Source: Capitulum mitella (Eukaryota > Arthropoda > Thecostraca > Pollicipedomorpha > Pollicipedidae). From it: a DNA stretch of 64,000 nt. Every line of letters begins with the position of its first letter. Position 1 is the first letter of the stretch. Under the pieces are notes generated by a model that saw only the letters and a list, made by a program, of their open reading frames with translations, did no database searches and was not told the DNA's origin. The position numbers and the translations under genes were made by a program. The stretch spans positions 7,114,586 through 7,178,585 of the forward strand of contig CP099849.1 in assembly GCA_030062745.1 (NCBI GenBank), given 5' to 3'. Positions 1 to 13,859 of this stretch are shown here, piece by piece.

Positions 1-2690
1 AAAGGGGATGGTGCATTTATGATATCATATGCAGCCAATAGGAAGTGTTTTGTTATCTGCATATGCTGGAATGGGCTCGGCTTTAACCAATGAACGGGCG
101 TGAGAACGCTCGGCATTTTAACAACTGGCTGCTGCGAGGCGGATGCTCGGAAGTTTTCGTTGGTGCATGCTCAATTTAGAAAACAATGAAATTTGAAGGT
201 TTTCGAATACGGGAATGCTATACCACTGACATGAACTTTGTTACAAGGTTTTGCCTGGTACATTTTGAAGTTTTAACGTGCCATGCATTTGCTGGCACAA
301 AAGCATTATGCGTTTTAAATCTTCGTAGGGCTACCAGTACCAAAACGACCCGCAGTAAACGCTGCAACCGAAAAATAATCCGCCATTTATGAACGCCGTT
401 GAACTACCTCGGTCAGTTTTCGTCTGCGCGCAGGAGTCTCGTGGCGGGCCTCCAGCGCACACCAGGCGTCCCGGCCCCGGCCGGCCGGCCAGGGCGAGAA
501 AGCGGCGCGCCAGCGCGGCACACGGCGCCGACAAAAGCCGATTTTCGAGGAGGAAAGTGGCTGGGATGACGCTCCGTGGAGGCCATTCACGCGTCGCGCC
601 GCGTCCCAGGAGCGGCTTATCACGCGGCACTGGCGCGGCCACCACGTGCCGGTCGCCGCGAGCTCCGAGCCGACGTCGCCGGCGCCGGCCGACGCCTCCC
701 CGCTGCCGGCGTTTTTTACGGCGCCCTTGCGAGCGCGCCCGCGTGTCTGCGCGTGTTCCCGAGCGCCGTGCAGGAGTGAGCTCGCGCGCGCCTGCATTCA
801 TTGCCGATGCCGTCTCCTTTGTTCGCCAGGGCGTGCGTGTGTTTGTTTGCCGATGTCCCGGACGCGCGCGCCGAGCCGGTGGTCCTCGGCCGTCGTTCGT
901 CGGCGGACCAGCGGGGCGCGCGCCAGCATTTTACCGCCGCATCGCGCCGGTCCCGATCTTCAGCCCGATTGCGGCTGTTTGCCCGAGCACCGTTGACAGG
1001 CTCAGTCAGTCAGCTGGCTGGGGAAACGGTGAGGGCGGCAAGAACTCGGGGTAGGGACAGGTCCAGCCTATCGACTTAGTTAGGAGAGGCCAAAATACGT
1101 AAATGGGTAAGATGCTAAGCTAAAATGGGCTTCATAATTTTAAGCAACACTCCTGATTACGGTGCAGAGGGTACTCTGAACCTAACTATATGGGGTTTCT
1201 GTTGCGCCGAAATATCAATATTTTCGTTTAGAATCGGTAAAATATACATCTGTTTGGCCAGCTTTGGTCACCTGGGAAGGGACGGCAGCCCTTAAGCCCT
1301 CGCGTGGATTTACCCAGGCTTGGAGACCGAATCCAAGGAATGCTGCCTGTCAGTAGCGACGTCAGGTGTCGAAGTAGCTCAGGAGTGACGTGAGAACGAT
1401 CGGCACCTTTACTGGTCACGTCAGGTTTTCAACGTCTCCAACGTGGCGTTGTCAAAGTCTCCAGCGTGTCAGTGGCGACGTCAAAGGTGCAAACAGCTTA
1501 CAGATGACATCAGAAGTGATGGCACTTCATCGTTTGCGTCAGAATGGCAGCTGTTCAAAAGTGGCGTGAGACTGTTTGAGCCCCTGTTATTCGCGTTCTA
1601 GGACTGCATTTAAGAACAATATGCAGTTTGGTTCCAATGGGCAAAGCATACGGTGGTATTTACGTTACTTTGGAAAGGGACGCATTGCCCACTGATAAAA
1701 ACTCTAAACGACTCCGGCTGTATACCCTTCATGCCCTTTCGCTGGGCAGGTTTGGAAACACTCCGAACCAAAAACTAAACGCCTTATCGGATGCAGAAAT
1801 TGATGGTACCGTCGCACTATCTCGTGCGTGGAGGCGTGTTTATGTGTTGTTTTGGGGGCTCTTGAGCTGTTCAAGCCTAGATAGATTGGATTGATGTCAT
1901 CGGTCAATTCGTGGGAACGGAATGGCATACTGATACCACGTGATGTACTGGGTCGTTGTGCTCCGTTGTTTCCCTGATTTGCGGTTGTGACTACTCCCGC
2001 ACTGTGCTGCAGCAGGTGTTTATCTCATGGTTTATTTTACGTCGCCTCCTTCAAGAGATTTACCGAGTTCAGAAGAGACTGGAAGAAGAACTCAGGTTAT
2101 CTACCACATCTTCGTGCTCACCATGCGGCAGGTTTTTCCATAAGTTACAGCTAAGTTATGACTTTCTTTATCTCTTGTTCTACTGTGAGGGAAACTAAAT
2201 TGAACCGAAAAATCGAACTAAAGTGGTAGTGCGACAGCAAGCAAGAACACCATATTCAATGGTCAGATATGATGGATTGGGCCTTGTGGTGAGGCTGCTG
2301 ATGCTGATGCTCGACTGGTACCTTTACACACGTTGGCACGACTTCAGAGTCGGTGAACTTTAAAGCGACACACAATCTTGCAGAGTCCAAATGCGGGCTC
2401 ACCACTGATTCCCGGCTTCACTGATGTGACAGATGTCGCCTGAGTGGCCGATTAACGCCAGGTTTGATAGCAACATGACACCGACTGCTGTTGATTCATT
2501 GCATCCAACTCTTGGTGCAGGCGGTGAAGGCTGTGGCCAGACGTCAGTGGCCACGTTCTTTACGAAAATTACAACTAGAACACATAATATTCCAAACAAC
2601 ACATCGGGACGTTAATTTATTGCCTCTCGTAAAAGCTGCAACGTGATAGCCTGCATCTGTTCCCCTTGAGGTCGTAAAACGACCTAGTTT
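1..2690. other. Non-coding; one CpG-rich block and one tandem duplication
   Basis: 1-390 shows nothing. About 400-1060 is a CpG-rich island in which all frames stay open because of composition only. 1060-1340 shows nothing. 1349-1586 is a tandem duplication (separate entry). 1590-2690 is AT-balanced with short frames and no recognisable gene. Confidence 0.5.
1349..1586. repeat. 119-bp diverged tandem duplication
   Basis: gtcagtagcgacgtca at 1349 recurs as gtcagtggcgacgtca at 1468. It is followed in both copies by agct(c/t)a(g/c)..gtgacgtgagaa-like and g(c/g)..ggcac..t blocks in the same order. Conservation is moderate, so the duplication is old. Confidence 0.65.
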
Positions 2691-2699
2691 CCAAAGCGC

Positions 2700-3340
2700 C
2701 CACGAACCTCCAGCGTCATCGTCGGCTACCTGGTTTCCCGTCCAGTCTAACCCTACCCTCGCTAAACGTCAGCCATCTCAGGACGCACGGCGACCGTCGG
2801 TCTAGGTCACTCCCGCTCCCGCTCCCCCGAGTCCCGCTCAGCTCGCATCGGCGTCGACTCCCGCCCTCCCGCCGTGCGCGCTGGCGGCGGCGGCGGGGGA
2901 GAGAGCGGGCAGAGGGGCCGCGGCGGGAGCCGGCCGGCCGGGATGGCGGCGGCCAGTTGCCGGCGGGACTCGTGTGGCGCGGGTGCCCGCCGTCTCGGCT
3001 CTGCGGCCCGCTGACGGCGGCGGCGACGGATTCTTGACGCGGTGAGTGCGCGGACCCGGGCGGGGTGGTGCGCGGACGGCGGCGGCGCTGCCGGCCACCG
3101 CCGCCGAGCAGGGGGCTGGCTGTGAACCCGCGTTCCGGTTCCGGTTCTGCAGATACCGGGGAACTGAGCCGGCTCGCGTAGCTTTGATTGCTGCAGCGAT
3201 GGATGCCATGAGCCCACGTGCTGCGCCGGAGGGCGGCGGTGGCGGCCGCACCCTCTTTTTGAGAATGCACCACAGCGTCTGCGGATGTTGCGTTCAGATA
3301 CTTCGCAGATTTGATGGCCGCTACGTTTGGCGCACGATTC
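2700..3340. other. CpG island
   Basis: Dense CG dinucleotides and ggcggcgg/ccgccg runs, bounded by AT-balanced sequence. Long overlapping frames on both strands are composition effects. It could be a promoter or enhancer island. No core promoter element could be assigned. Confidence 0.5.
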
Positions 3341-3479
3341 CAGGCGCGTAGAAACTGTAAAATTGAGGATAATTATTTCCGCACACTCTTCAAAGAACTC
3401 AGGTGGAGAATCAACGACCCTTGTTTCCACGTCTCAGTTAAGGAAACCCTCGCGTGAACCGCGGTCCTGAAGGGATCTG

Positions 3480-4290
3480 GTGAGAAGGCCTGCACTCGGT
3501 CTGCGCGAGCTGATTTGAAGAACGCGCGCGTCCTTGGCTACGTGCTGTTCTTCTGGGCCTGAACACGAAAGCATTGTGCAACGCACGACGCGCTTTTCTT
3601 GTCGGCCTTTTTTGCGCGAGGAGTTGTCAAGAGGACATTGGGTTCCACTGGTCGCTTCACGCGCATTGATCGTCGATCGTCCCAGCCTGTGATATGACCA
3701 GTATGCCGCTAGTCGCATTTCTTAGATTCTACTAACGAAAAGGTCTTGCAGAGTTTGGACATGTCTTATTTAACAGTCACATGCAGTTACGGAGTTTGAA
3801 TTGGAGACTGCGCTGCTGGTTGATTTTACGCGTGGAACAATTTGTCTGGGCAGTTGATTCGTCATCTGTGCAGATGTATTCTGTGAGCAACTCCAGCTTT
3901 GGCAAATAGTTCCATCGGCAACGCACGACATTGTGCAGTGCACGAAGCGCTCTTCTTGACGGTCTTTTTTGGGGCGCGATGAGTTGTCAAGACGACAGTG
4001 GGTTCCATTGGTCACTTCACAGGCATTGATTGTTGATCTTCCTAGTCTGCGATTTGGCCAACATGCAGCTAGTCGCATTTCTTAGATTCTGTAAACAGAA
4101 AGGTCTTGCAGAGTTTGGACAAGTCATATTTAATATTAAGACGCGTTTGCAGATTTCTAACTGGAGACTGCGCTGCTGGCTGAATTTTGACGTGTGGAAC
4201 AATTTGATTGTGCAATTAATTAATCATTTGTGTAAATATAAGCAAGTACTGTAAGCAACGACCATTTTGGCAAATAATTCCATTGAAATA
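3480..4290. repeat. 360-bp tandem duplication (about 2.2 copies)
   Basis: 3571-3930 aligns with 3931-4290 at an offset of exactly 360 bp. For instance agtcgcatttcttagattct ends at 3730 and at 4090, and aaggtcttgcagagtttgg and gactgcgctgctgg recur at the same offset. Weaker similarity extends left to about 3480. There is no open frame common to the copies. Confidence 0.9.
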
Positions 4291-4299
4291 CGAATGCAT

Positions 4300-7190
4300 T
4301 GGAGTGTACATATCGAATGTCTGTAGGCTCTTGCGATATTTTTGGCATCGTGCATATAATTTACCCATTTGCTGAATCAAGCATGTCAGTTGGTGAAGCG
4401 CTCAGTCGTTCACACATTGACATGCCCGAATGGTGCTCCGGTTGGATGACTGTTTCATCGACCGTTAAAATATCATTTCGTCAAACCGTGACCTGCTGAA
4501 CGTTGGTATTGCTATGCTGGCGCCGTTTTGTAACTGGCAGGCGGGGTCGTCATGCAGCACACGTGCGAAGTGTGACTCTCGCTCTTTGTTCGGGGCGATC
4601 AAAATTCTTGTCCGCCCCTTGCACTCTGTGGACGTCTGGACGTTGTTGGCGCGTGCACACTAACGTGTCAAGTGTCCAAACAGAATCCCGTCATGGCGGT
4701 CCCTGGCTCCAGCCGTGCTAAGTGCATCTGACCCCATTGTGTCATTGTGGAGGGGACACATGCCCCAAATGATCAGTGTTTGTATTGGATTGGGCTACAA
4801 ATAGCCTTCTTTTGCAGACAAACCTACTTTTGCACCAGTTATCGTTAAGCGGGTGAATTTATTGTGTTGCGTTTGAAGAATAGCGCATGGCTTCCGTAAC
4901 AGACGGATTCCTTTTGGGTCCGTCGATCGGATTTAAATGGCGGAGACATCTTCTACTTTCTTTCTCCCACCGAATCCTAGCACGAATCAGTCGAATCAGA
5001 TTATTTCCAGCAATACCCAGTACTAAGTATCGTATCCATCAGACCGTTGCGTATTTATCGCGTACGTATTGCATATGGATCAATCACGCCACCTCATGAA
5101 GATGACTGGCATGCCTTGTATTTTCTTGTGGCTCAAATCCTGTTAAGGCTATTCCTTTTTTAATACGAACTGCTTTGCTAGTCTTGAAAGTGGCAACTAT
5201 CTTTATGTGTATGTAACGATTCTATAATGAGGGAATGCTAGTTTAGATCAGACGATGTTTCATGCGCTGAACACTGGGTAATGTTTCTGGATGCAGTAAC
5301 TCATAGTGCAAGTGGCATAGAGGCCTACCAAATTTCGGAAATTTTAAATGGAATTTTTCGTGTTAACGAATGTTGTGGACTGAAATAGTCAAGTTACAGC
5401 TCGCATTTTTGAAAAATATCATTAATATAAATTATAAAAAATAAATGACATTTGTTGTTTTATGTACCACTTTATACCATTTCATCGTATTTTATTGTGT
5501 TATGCATTATATAAATTGCATAATAATAATTATAAGAAGTACAAAAAATTATATCTCAAAACGGTTTCTTGTGGAAGCTCAGAACGACTGTCTACGGTTT
5601 TCTGGTGTTTCCTGCTTTTTGTTCACCGTATTCGGCCGTGTCCTGTTTGTCGCTGCGGCGTAACGTCATGTTCATTGGCTTCTGCGGGCCGTATCTCGTC
5701 ATATCGGCGCTTTACCACAGAATATAGTTTTTGATCAATAACGTTTCTCAGTCTTCAAGTTTTTTTCGGGGGAAATGAATGCTGAAAACGTTACCAGCAA
5801 CGTTTTCAGATCATCCGTGACAATTTATGAAAAGTCGACACATATGTAGGATTCCCTTTAGCAGAGGTTATGTGGCGTTGCACACAAAGAAATCGCCTCC
5901 AGTGGTTCTGGTCTCGCCGACTTTTAAAAACGCCCGTTCACCCATGGTGACGTTAAAAAAAAAGTTTGAATTGGTGAAGATCAAGATGTATCTCTGTTAG
6001 AAAAATGTCCCTTCATTATTTTTATCGACGAGCGTTTCTTGCATTATAAAGTTTAAACAAACTTCAAATGTACAGCTTGGTAGCCTGAACATCGTCATCC
6101 ATATCGCAGAAGAGAACGGCGTCCTACATTCCTTTTAATGAGGAACGCTTGAAACGTTTGCCCATCTCGCCACGAACGGCACACCTCATCGCACTCAACC
6201 AGACTTCCAGTGACAGCCACACCACACGGAGGTCCACCTTCAATGTTGGCCACATCCACCTCCACCTCCACGTTGCCCGGCGGCAGTGCAGGGTGATACC
6301 CACTCTGTCTGACGGATCATCTTCGTGACGACCACACGGGCCGAGAGCGTACCCCCTGCGACACCGGCGCCGCCGCAGACCGCTCTCGTGCCGCAGTCGA
6401 AGCAATTGAATTGTCCCAACTCGCCTGAGCGCGCAATAAAGGCCAATTGGTGGTGGTTTACGGCCGCGTTACTGTCCGGAGCGCCGTTGATAGCGGCGGG
6501 TGGGAGGACGAACGGGCTTGGTCATCGCCTCAGGGCCGACGGTGGGACGGGCTGGGGGATTACGGCAGATTTTCCCCGCTCGTGAGGCAAAACGACCACG
6601 GAACTGCTGTAACGCAGCAGGGCGTTCAGACGTGGAGCGGAAGTCGTTGTTTTGTGCATCCAGCGCTGCAAAGGAATGACCGATCGGCTCGTATCGCCTG
6701 ATCACAACAGAATTTATGAACACAAATGGCATCCTCATCTGAAACTGCGGAACCTGGGGCAGGAAAATGACGCGAAGTAGTATCGTACAGCATAGGATGA
6801 CACAACAGTGCACTGTGCGCTGTGCAGACGGCCGTCTGCTGCTTGGGGAAACTGTAAATTGTCTGTCTCCGAAATGGCAAGACACTACCTACTGATGGCT
6901 TTTCCCGACTCCGAAAATGTCATCACGCCTTGATTGATGGCAACTTCCGCTCAAGGCCGATCAGGGACTGATCTAGCCTGCTATCGTGAATAATACCCGC
7001 ATCGCCTTGGTATTGTGGGAACGTTGCCGTGAATGGAAACAATGACGGCTGAAGATCTTACAGAATATTTCAAAAATATAAGGGAAGTCTTTGTTTCGCG
7101 TTCTGTGCGTTGAAACACAGCTGGAACGTTTGTTTTCGCACGCCCTGTCAAGAAAGTGACCGTGACAACGTTTTCTCCGACTCGGCAAAA
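4300..7190. other. No gene recognised
   Basis: AT-balanced to AT-rich sequence, lowest GC around 5340-5560. A short cacctccac run at 6250-6275 makes a minus-strand block without stops (about 6095-6320), but nothing identifies it as coding. Confidence 0.5.
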
Positions 7191-7199
7191 AACCACGAT

Positions 7200-8530
7200 C
7201 TCCAGGGCGCACCTATTTCCCAGCGTGGCCGACCCGTGCCGTTCATGAGCCCGCGCACGCCTGTCCCGGCTCGGCGGGTCCAGGACGCCGGTGCGTGCCG
7301 GCCGGTCCCGCCGCCCGTTCGGCCCGGCGGCCGGGGGAGCCGGAGCGCGGCCTCCCGGCCACAGTCGCCGCCGGGCGACAAAACAGGCGCGGCGGCGAAA
7401 GCGGCGCTTTTTGCGCGGCCGCGCCGGCGCGCGACAGAGAGGTGCCGGTGCTCGGGGCGCGGATTATCGCGGCCGGCCGGCGGGCCGGGGACCGTCGTCT
7501 CGGTCCGTGCGCCGCCCGAGTTCCGGGTGCCGCGCGGCCGAACTTGACACGGTCCGGTTCGAAGCGCCGTAATCGCCGCCGCCGCGCCCGGCGCCGCGCT
7601 TTGCGCGATTGCCCAACGCTAAACGCCCGTGCATGAATCATTGGGGGTGAAATTGGTCAAGTGGGACATTCAGGTGATTGCGGCTGTAATCTGCGCGCAG
7701 CTATGCCGTCAAACAGGAGCGGCCCTGGGCTGCGGGCCGGGCATCTACACGGCAAATGGCGAACGGAAATGCCCTTAGCGGCCTGGATCGTCGCTTGTGT
7801 TTAAATTATGTGCAAAAGAATATGAACTGAATTAAGCAGTCGCGGTGCAAATGATGCCCCGCACGTAGCGGCTCTACAGGCCACACGTATGAAGACGTTA
7901 ATTACGGTGGAGGTCTGTGAGCTGCTCCGCGCCCACGACGCACCACACACATCGAAGCCGGGTTTACCCCATGCGTCACCGGCATCGTTGACCTCCGCAC
8001 GCGTCGCGGCCACTCCGTCACGCCAGCCGTCTGTCACCGCCCCCCGGCTCCGGCCCGCGTCACCGGGCTCCCGCGTGACGCCCCGGCGTCACGGCGGCGG
8101 CGGAGGCGTCACTTCCGGCGTCGCGGCGCCGGCCGCGCGCCGTCGCGGGGGCAGTGTGCCGCCGCCGCCCGTTTGACCTGACACGGTCATTATGCGTCGA
8201 TTGGGGTCGCCGGTCGTCCGGAGCGCGGCCGCCGAGGGTCAGGGGTGGCGACCGTCGGGCCTGGCGCCGGCCCGGCCGCCGACCGTTTACACCGCCGCGT
8301 TTCCGGCCGGGCCGGGCGTTTTGTGAGCGGCTCCGTGGTGCGGTTTTAGGCGCGAGCTGCGCGCGGAGACGCCGGCTGTCGCGGCTCTGGGCCGCTCCGG
8401 CGCGGGTCAGAGGGCGGCCGAGGCGCTGCGTCGTTTGACCGATCGGGAACGGCGCTGCAGCTGGGTGGGCCGACACGCGATGTGATGAACTTTCTCGGCG
8501 CGCGCAGCGCACGCTCCCTTTTCTTCTAAC
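7200..8530. other. Two CpG islands (about 7200-7640 and 7960-8500)
   Basis: They are separated by about 320 bp of balanced sequence. Both are extremely rich in ccggccgg and gcgccg words. Frames on both strands are long but Arg/Ala/Pro-only, so they are not annotated as genes. Confidence 0.55.
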
Positions 8531-11500
8531 GAGCTCTGGGGTCCGTGCCGTCGTGTTTGGCTCACCCTACGGCTGTACTGCACTGTGGGATTTCTGGTCC
8601 CTCACTGATAATATACGGTTAAAGGACGTGAATACTTTCGATTTTGGTTTGCGTCATATCTCGGTGAAAAACGATTTAGAACATGATAACACTTGCGGCC
8701 ACCAACATAATGCAAGTAACATGTTAAACCGCGTCGCGAAGGTGCTTCGTGCGGCATTTCGCCGTCTTCGAGCGGCGTCTGCTCGTCCAGTCGAATGAAA
8801 AAATCGACACTGTCGCGGCGGTGGCAGCAGTGCCGGTGCAACTCTCGCCATTTGCCTCGGGAATCCATCACTGGTCTGGCGCTGCGCCGTTCGTCTCGCC
8901 CGCGCACGCCTTGATTTCGATCGGCAGTTGGTGTGGCGCTTTCGCGAACGCGTCCGCTTCCAGGTGAAGCGCTCAGCTGTCCGGCTGTATCTGCGCTGAA
9001 CACACGGTGATGGATAGCCGCAGGCGGCTCTGGTCGCGGTATCGTGCGTGCTGCCAAGCAATGAAGTGAGAGCGCGCAGTCGTGCGCGGAATGTATGCAT
9101 GCGGTCATGTTATACGGAGCGATAAACCCGTCTAAAGGCGTTGTCCGTATCAAAGCCCACTCTGGGTCAGTCCTGCATAAAAGTGAAATCGCAGAAACCA
9201 CTCACACGCGCGAGCGTCAGTCTCGTATTTGGCACAGCGGTGTGGGACGGACTGTGCTAAGACATGCGGGGTGCGTGTAAACTGCTTGCATTGTGCTTTT
9301 ATACCCACGAGGGTAGATGAAGCAGAGGTTTTTGCTCGCTCGCATTCGTAATTGCACCGCTTGCCGAGAAATTACCCCAGGAAATCGTATACTGGAACCA
9401 TGCTTCAGGCTGATTGGCAATGCCAATCGGCCTGAAACCATCGTAAAATCATTGGCGTAAAACCATCTTTTCGGAACTGCTTACGGATTGTCGTACTAGC
9501 CGTACTCGCACTAGCTGTAGTAACAGTAGTCGCAGTGAATTTAGGTTGTAACTGTATTCATCAGTAACGCTTTACAATTGATGTCAGAATTACACAGAGT
9601 TCCCTTGTCGTGCTCCTAAGCCGTATGTTAGCGATATGTTCTTCCCTCAGCCAACATGAGGATCAAGACTAACCATGTCGAGTACCCACTGGACTGCTTC
9701 AGAATCGTTCCTGGTCTCTTGCACGGCATCATCCATAAATAATGCATTCAAAATCGGCAAAATAACCATCCCACTTTGATGAGGCGCGGCGCCGTTCCGC
9801 GAAATCAAGCCACTCACCTCGGCGGCGCGCCATAAATCGCGCCGTTGGCGCCAAGGCCGGCCGCGGCGCGCCCGTTCTGCACAGGTCGCGACCCCGGCGC
9901 TGACCCCGGTCGCCGCCCGCCGCTGAACCCACAGTCGGCTACCTGCATGCGGCGAGCGTGCCGGCCCACTTAGCGGCGCCGGCGGCGCCGGCGGCGCTCG
10001 TCACCGCCGCGTGGCCGCTGCCGGAGCCGGGGCCGGGTGATCTCGACGCTGTTCGGCGCCGCGTTCATCCACGGGCACGCGATGGACGCCTCCGTCGGCC
10101 CGGCGGGAGGGCGCGGCCCGCCCGCCCGCTCCCGGCCGTGTGAAGAGCGACGGCGCGCTGGACGACCGTGACTCAGATCTCACGGACGGCGGGCGCCTCC
10201 GCCGAAGGTTTTATTGCTTCCCGATGGGCGCCGGTCGGTGGAGCTGCTGCGGGCTGGCAGAGGTGCCTGTCAGTCAGAGTTGACGATAACCTTACCCGGT
10301 CCTGCGGTGCCTTAAATGCCGGCGTAAATCACAGCGGTACATGCCTTATGGTTGTGTAGCCAATACTTTATGAACGTTTTATTTATTTGTGGCTGTTGTG
10401 CATTGGCCGTGTTTCAGTCGTAATAATTTTATCGCGGCCTTTGATGGCATGTAAGGCCTTCGAGCGGGCACGGTATGAGAGTCATCTTTGATTTATCGGA
10501 GACATTGTTTTCATGAGGTGGTGAAGACGACTGAACACGTATCTGGAACTTTCCCCGGGAAAAAACTCCAGGAATGACAACCGTTGTCGAAAATGTGCCC
10601 TCAGATACTGGGGACGACTGACCGAAAGAGGTTTTACGAGTTTTCTACGAATCGCCGTTTGTGGCCTTATTAGGCATTCCAATATTATTTCAGGCCTATC
10701 ATTTAGCTGGGCCGAGACAAGTAGGACACGACCGTCTCATTTGCGAGATCCCAGGGTCCTCTGTCTTCCACTTGCAGTGAAAACAGCGTTCTTCCTGACC
10801 TTTGTGAAATCACCCGAGCGAGCTCAGGTGACCATGCATGACGATTAATGACAGGGGCGCAATCGGTGATTGGTGGCTAACTGTGGGGATTGATGCAACG
10901 ATGCAAGATCAGCCATAACGAGCTCGCAAATTATATCCATTGATTGGTGGAGGTCATCTTCGGCTGCGCTGCGCGCCCACTAGACAGCTACCACGCAGTA
11001 GTCTTGCTTGTTGTCATCCTGCGTTGTTATTGGTGGGGGCAATGGTTACGATTAGTAGGTTTGGGCGCCAAGGCAGGCGGCCGATGTGCCTGTTTTGATG
11101 CACTGTGGTGTTCAGAACAAATATGGACAGACGTCTCCGGCGTGCTAACATTAGGACGGACCGAAGGACGATGGTCGCCGTCGTCATCTGCACCATTCTA
11201 CCAATATCGTTATCCCGGTGTCTCGTAAAAACATTTCGCTGTACTGATCGGCTGTTGGTTCCGGCTGAACCTGGCAGAGAGCCGTACAAGACTGAGATTT
11301 TTATCGCGTTTCGGAAAGAGTTGGGCTTTACAGGAAGCAGTGCTGTGTCGGAACTCTGCCTGAGTCGACCCTAAGTTCCGGGCAAAGGACTTCGTACAGA
11401 GACCGAGGAAACGTGACAGCTCGTCACATCTTACGACTGCGATGGATCGAATATTCGGCACTGATATCGAATAATGCGCATAGCCATGTACTTTCATGGT

Positions 11501-12319
11501 CGTGCACTGCGATACTTCATTCCTCATACCCTGGGAGAGGAGCACCCGGAGCGTATTGCACGCTGCTGCACGGCGCATCCAGCAACCCGAACTCGTATCT
11601 AAATATGAGCCGGCACACCAAAGGAACGTTTGTTCCAGCCGCTTACTTACCACAACAAACAGTCTCGGGAATCCCTCTCTACGGCGGAGGGATGGCGCGA
11701 GGCTCTTGACGATATCCGTGAGACGAAGCAAGCAGGTCGGATTCCACGAAGTCCAGGCTGTAGTACAGACCCCATCTCCCAACACGGGGAGGGGTTTGCT
11801 GTCGCAGATTTTTTTCAGCGGCTATGGGACCCGTTGCGTGCTCGTAGGTTTAATGTTTAGTAAGGTCGAGCCCAGCCGTCCGACATGAAGTCGTTCGGCC
11901 GGCACGCGATTCCTCCCGAGCTCCGACAGCTCGTCGACTTTCCACCTGTCGGAGCGTGGGTTTCCGCTCCGTTCTCCCCGCTTCGTGTGGCTCCCGCCCC
12001 GTTCGCCGGCTGGCGGAAGTGGCACGGAAAAACGCCCGGATGACGTCCGGCTCGCAAAACATTCACACTTTTGGCTGCGAAATTCGTGCCCCTTTGTCTG
12101 AGTGGCACACCGCCATGTTCGCCGCTGCAGTTTGCACGTGATAAATCCCGCTTCATGCGTCAATACACGCGGGAACGGGAAAATCGGCGATCCGCTGAAT
12201 GTTTTTTTTTTAGCTACGCTGGACGGCACCGGTCTGGTACGTTCCCCTACCCCGGTCTTCCCTGCCACGTCACCACACCAGGAACCTGCCCGTGCCACCG
12301 CCTTCTGTTTGCTGTCCTG

Positions 12320-12320
<1 letters not shown>
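8530..12320. other. No gene recognised; one GC block at about 9780-10250
   Basis: The GC block carries an AT-rich word at its edge (ccataaatcgcgcc near 9830). Long frames on the minus strand (8602-9201, 11210-11785) are within the range expected by chance. The rest shows nothing. Confidence 0.5.
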
Positions 12321-13687
<1,367 letters not shown>

Positions 13688-13859
13688 GAGAGCCGATGGT
13701 ACCGTGCCCACAATGCAGTTGCTCTTCTTCCTGCGCCATTAAAGTCGTCATGCGTCCCGTGCTTATGGCGCTGCACCAAGTTCCTCCTCCACCAGTCGTA
13801 CCCTTCCTCTGAAAGCCCCTCCCGATATCGGGAAAACCCGTACGACCACCGATCAAGTG

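Noticed and set aside
389-1054. Long overlapping frames in the first CpG island
   Set aside because: All six frames are depleted of stops because of high GC. The translations are Arg/Ala/Pro mixtures with no domain.
6095-6320. Minus-strand stop-free block reading as Val/Glu/Asp-rich
   Set aside because: Part of it is a cacctccac repeat, the splice sites are poor, and there is no homology that I can name.
8602-9201. 199-codon minus-strand frame
   Set aside because: About one frame of this length is expected by chance in the window. There is no domain, no conserved-looking motif, and overlapping frames are also open.
11210-11785. 191-codon minus-strand frame overlapped by three open plus-strand frames
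   Set aside because: Length is within chance expectation, there is no recognisable family or transposase motif, and the simultaneous openness of other frames argues for low stop density rather than coding.
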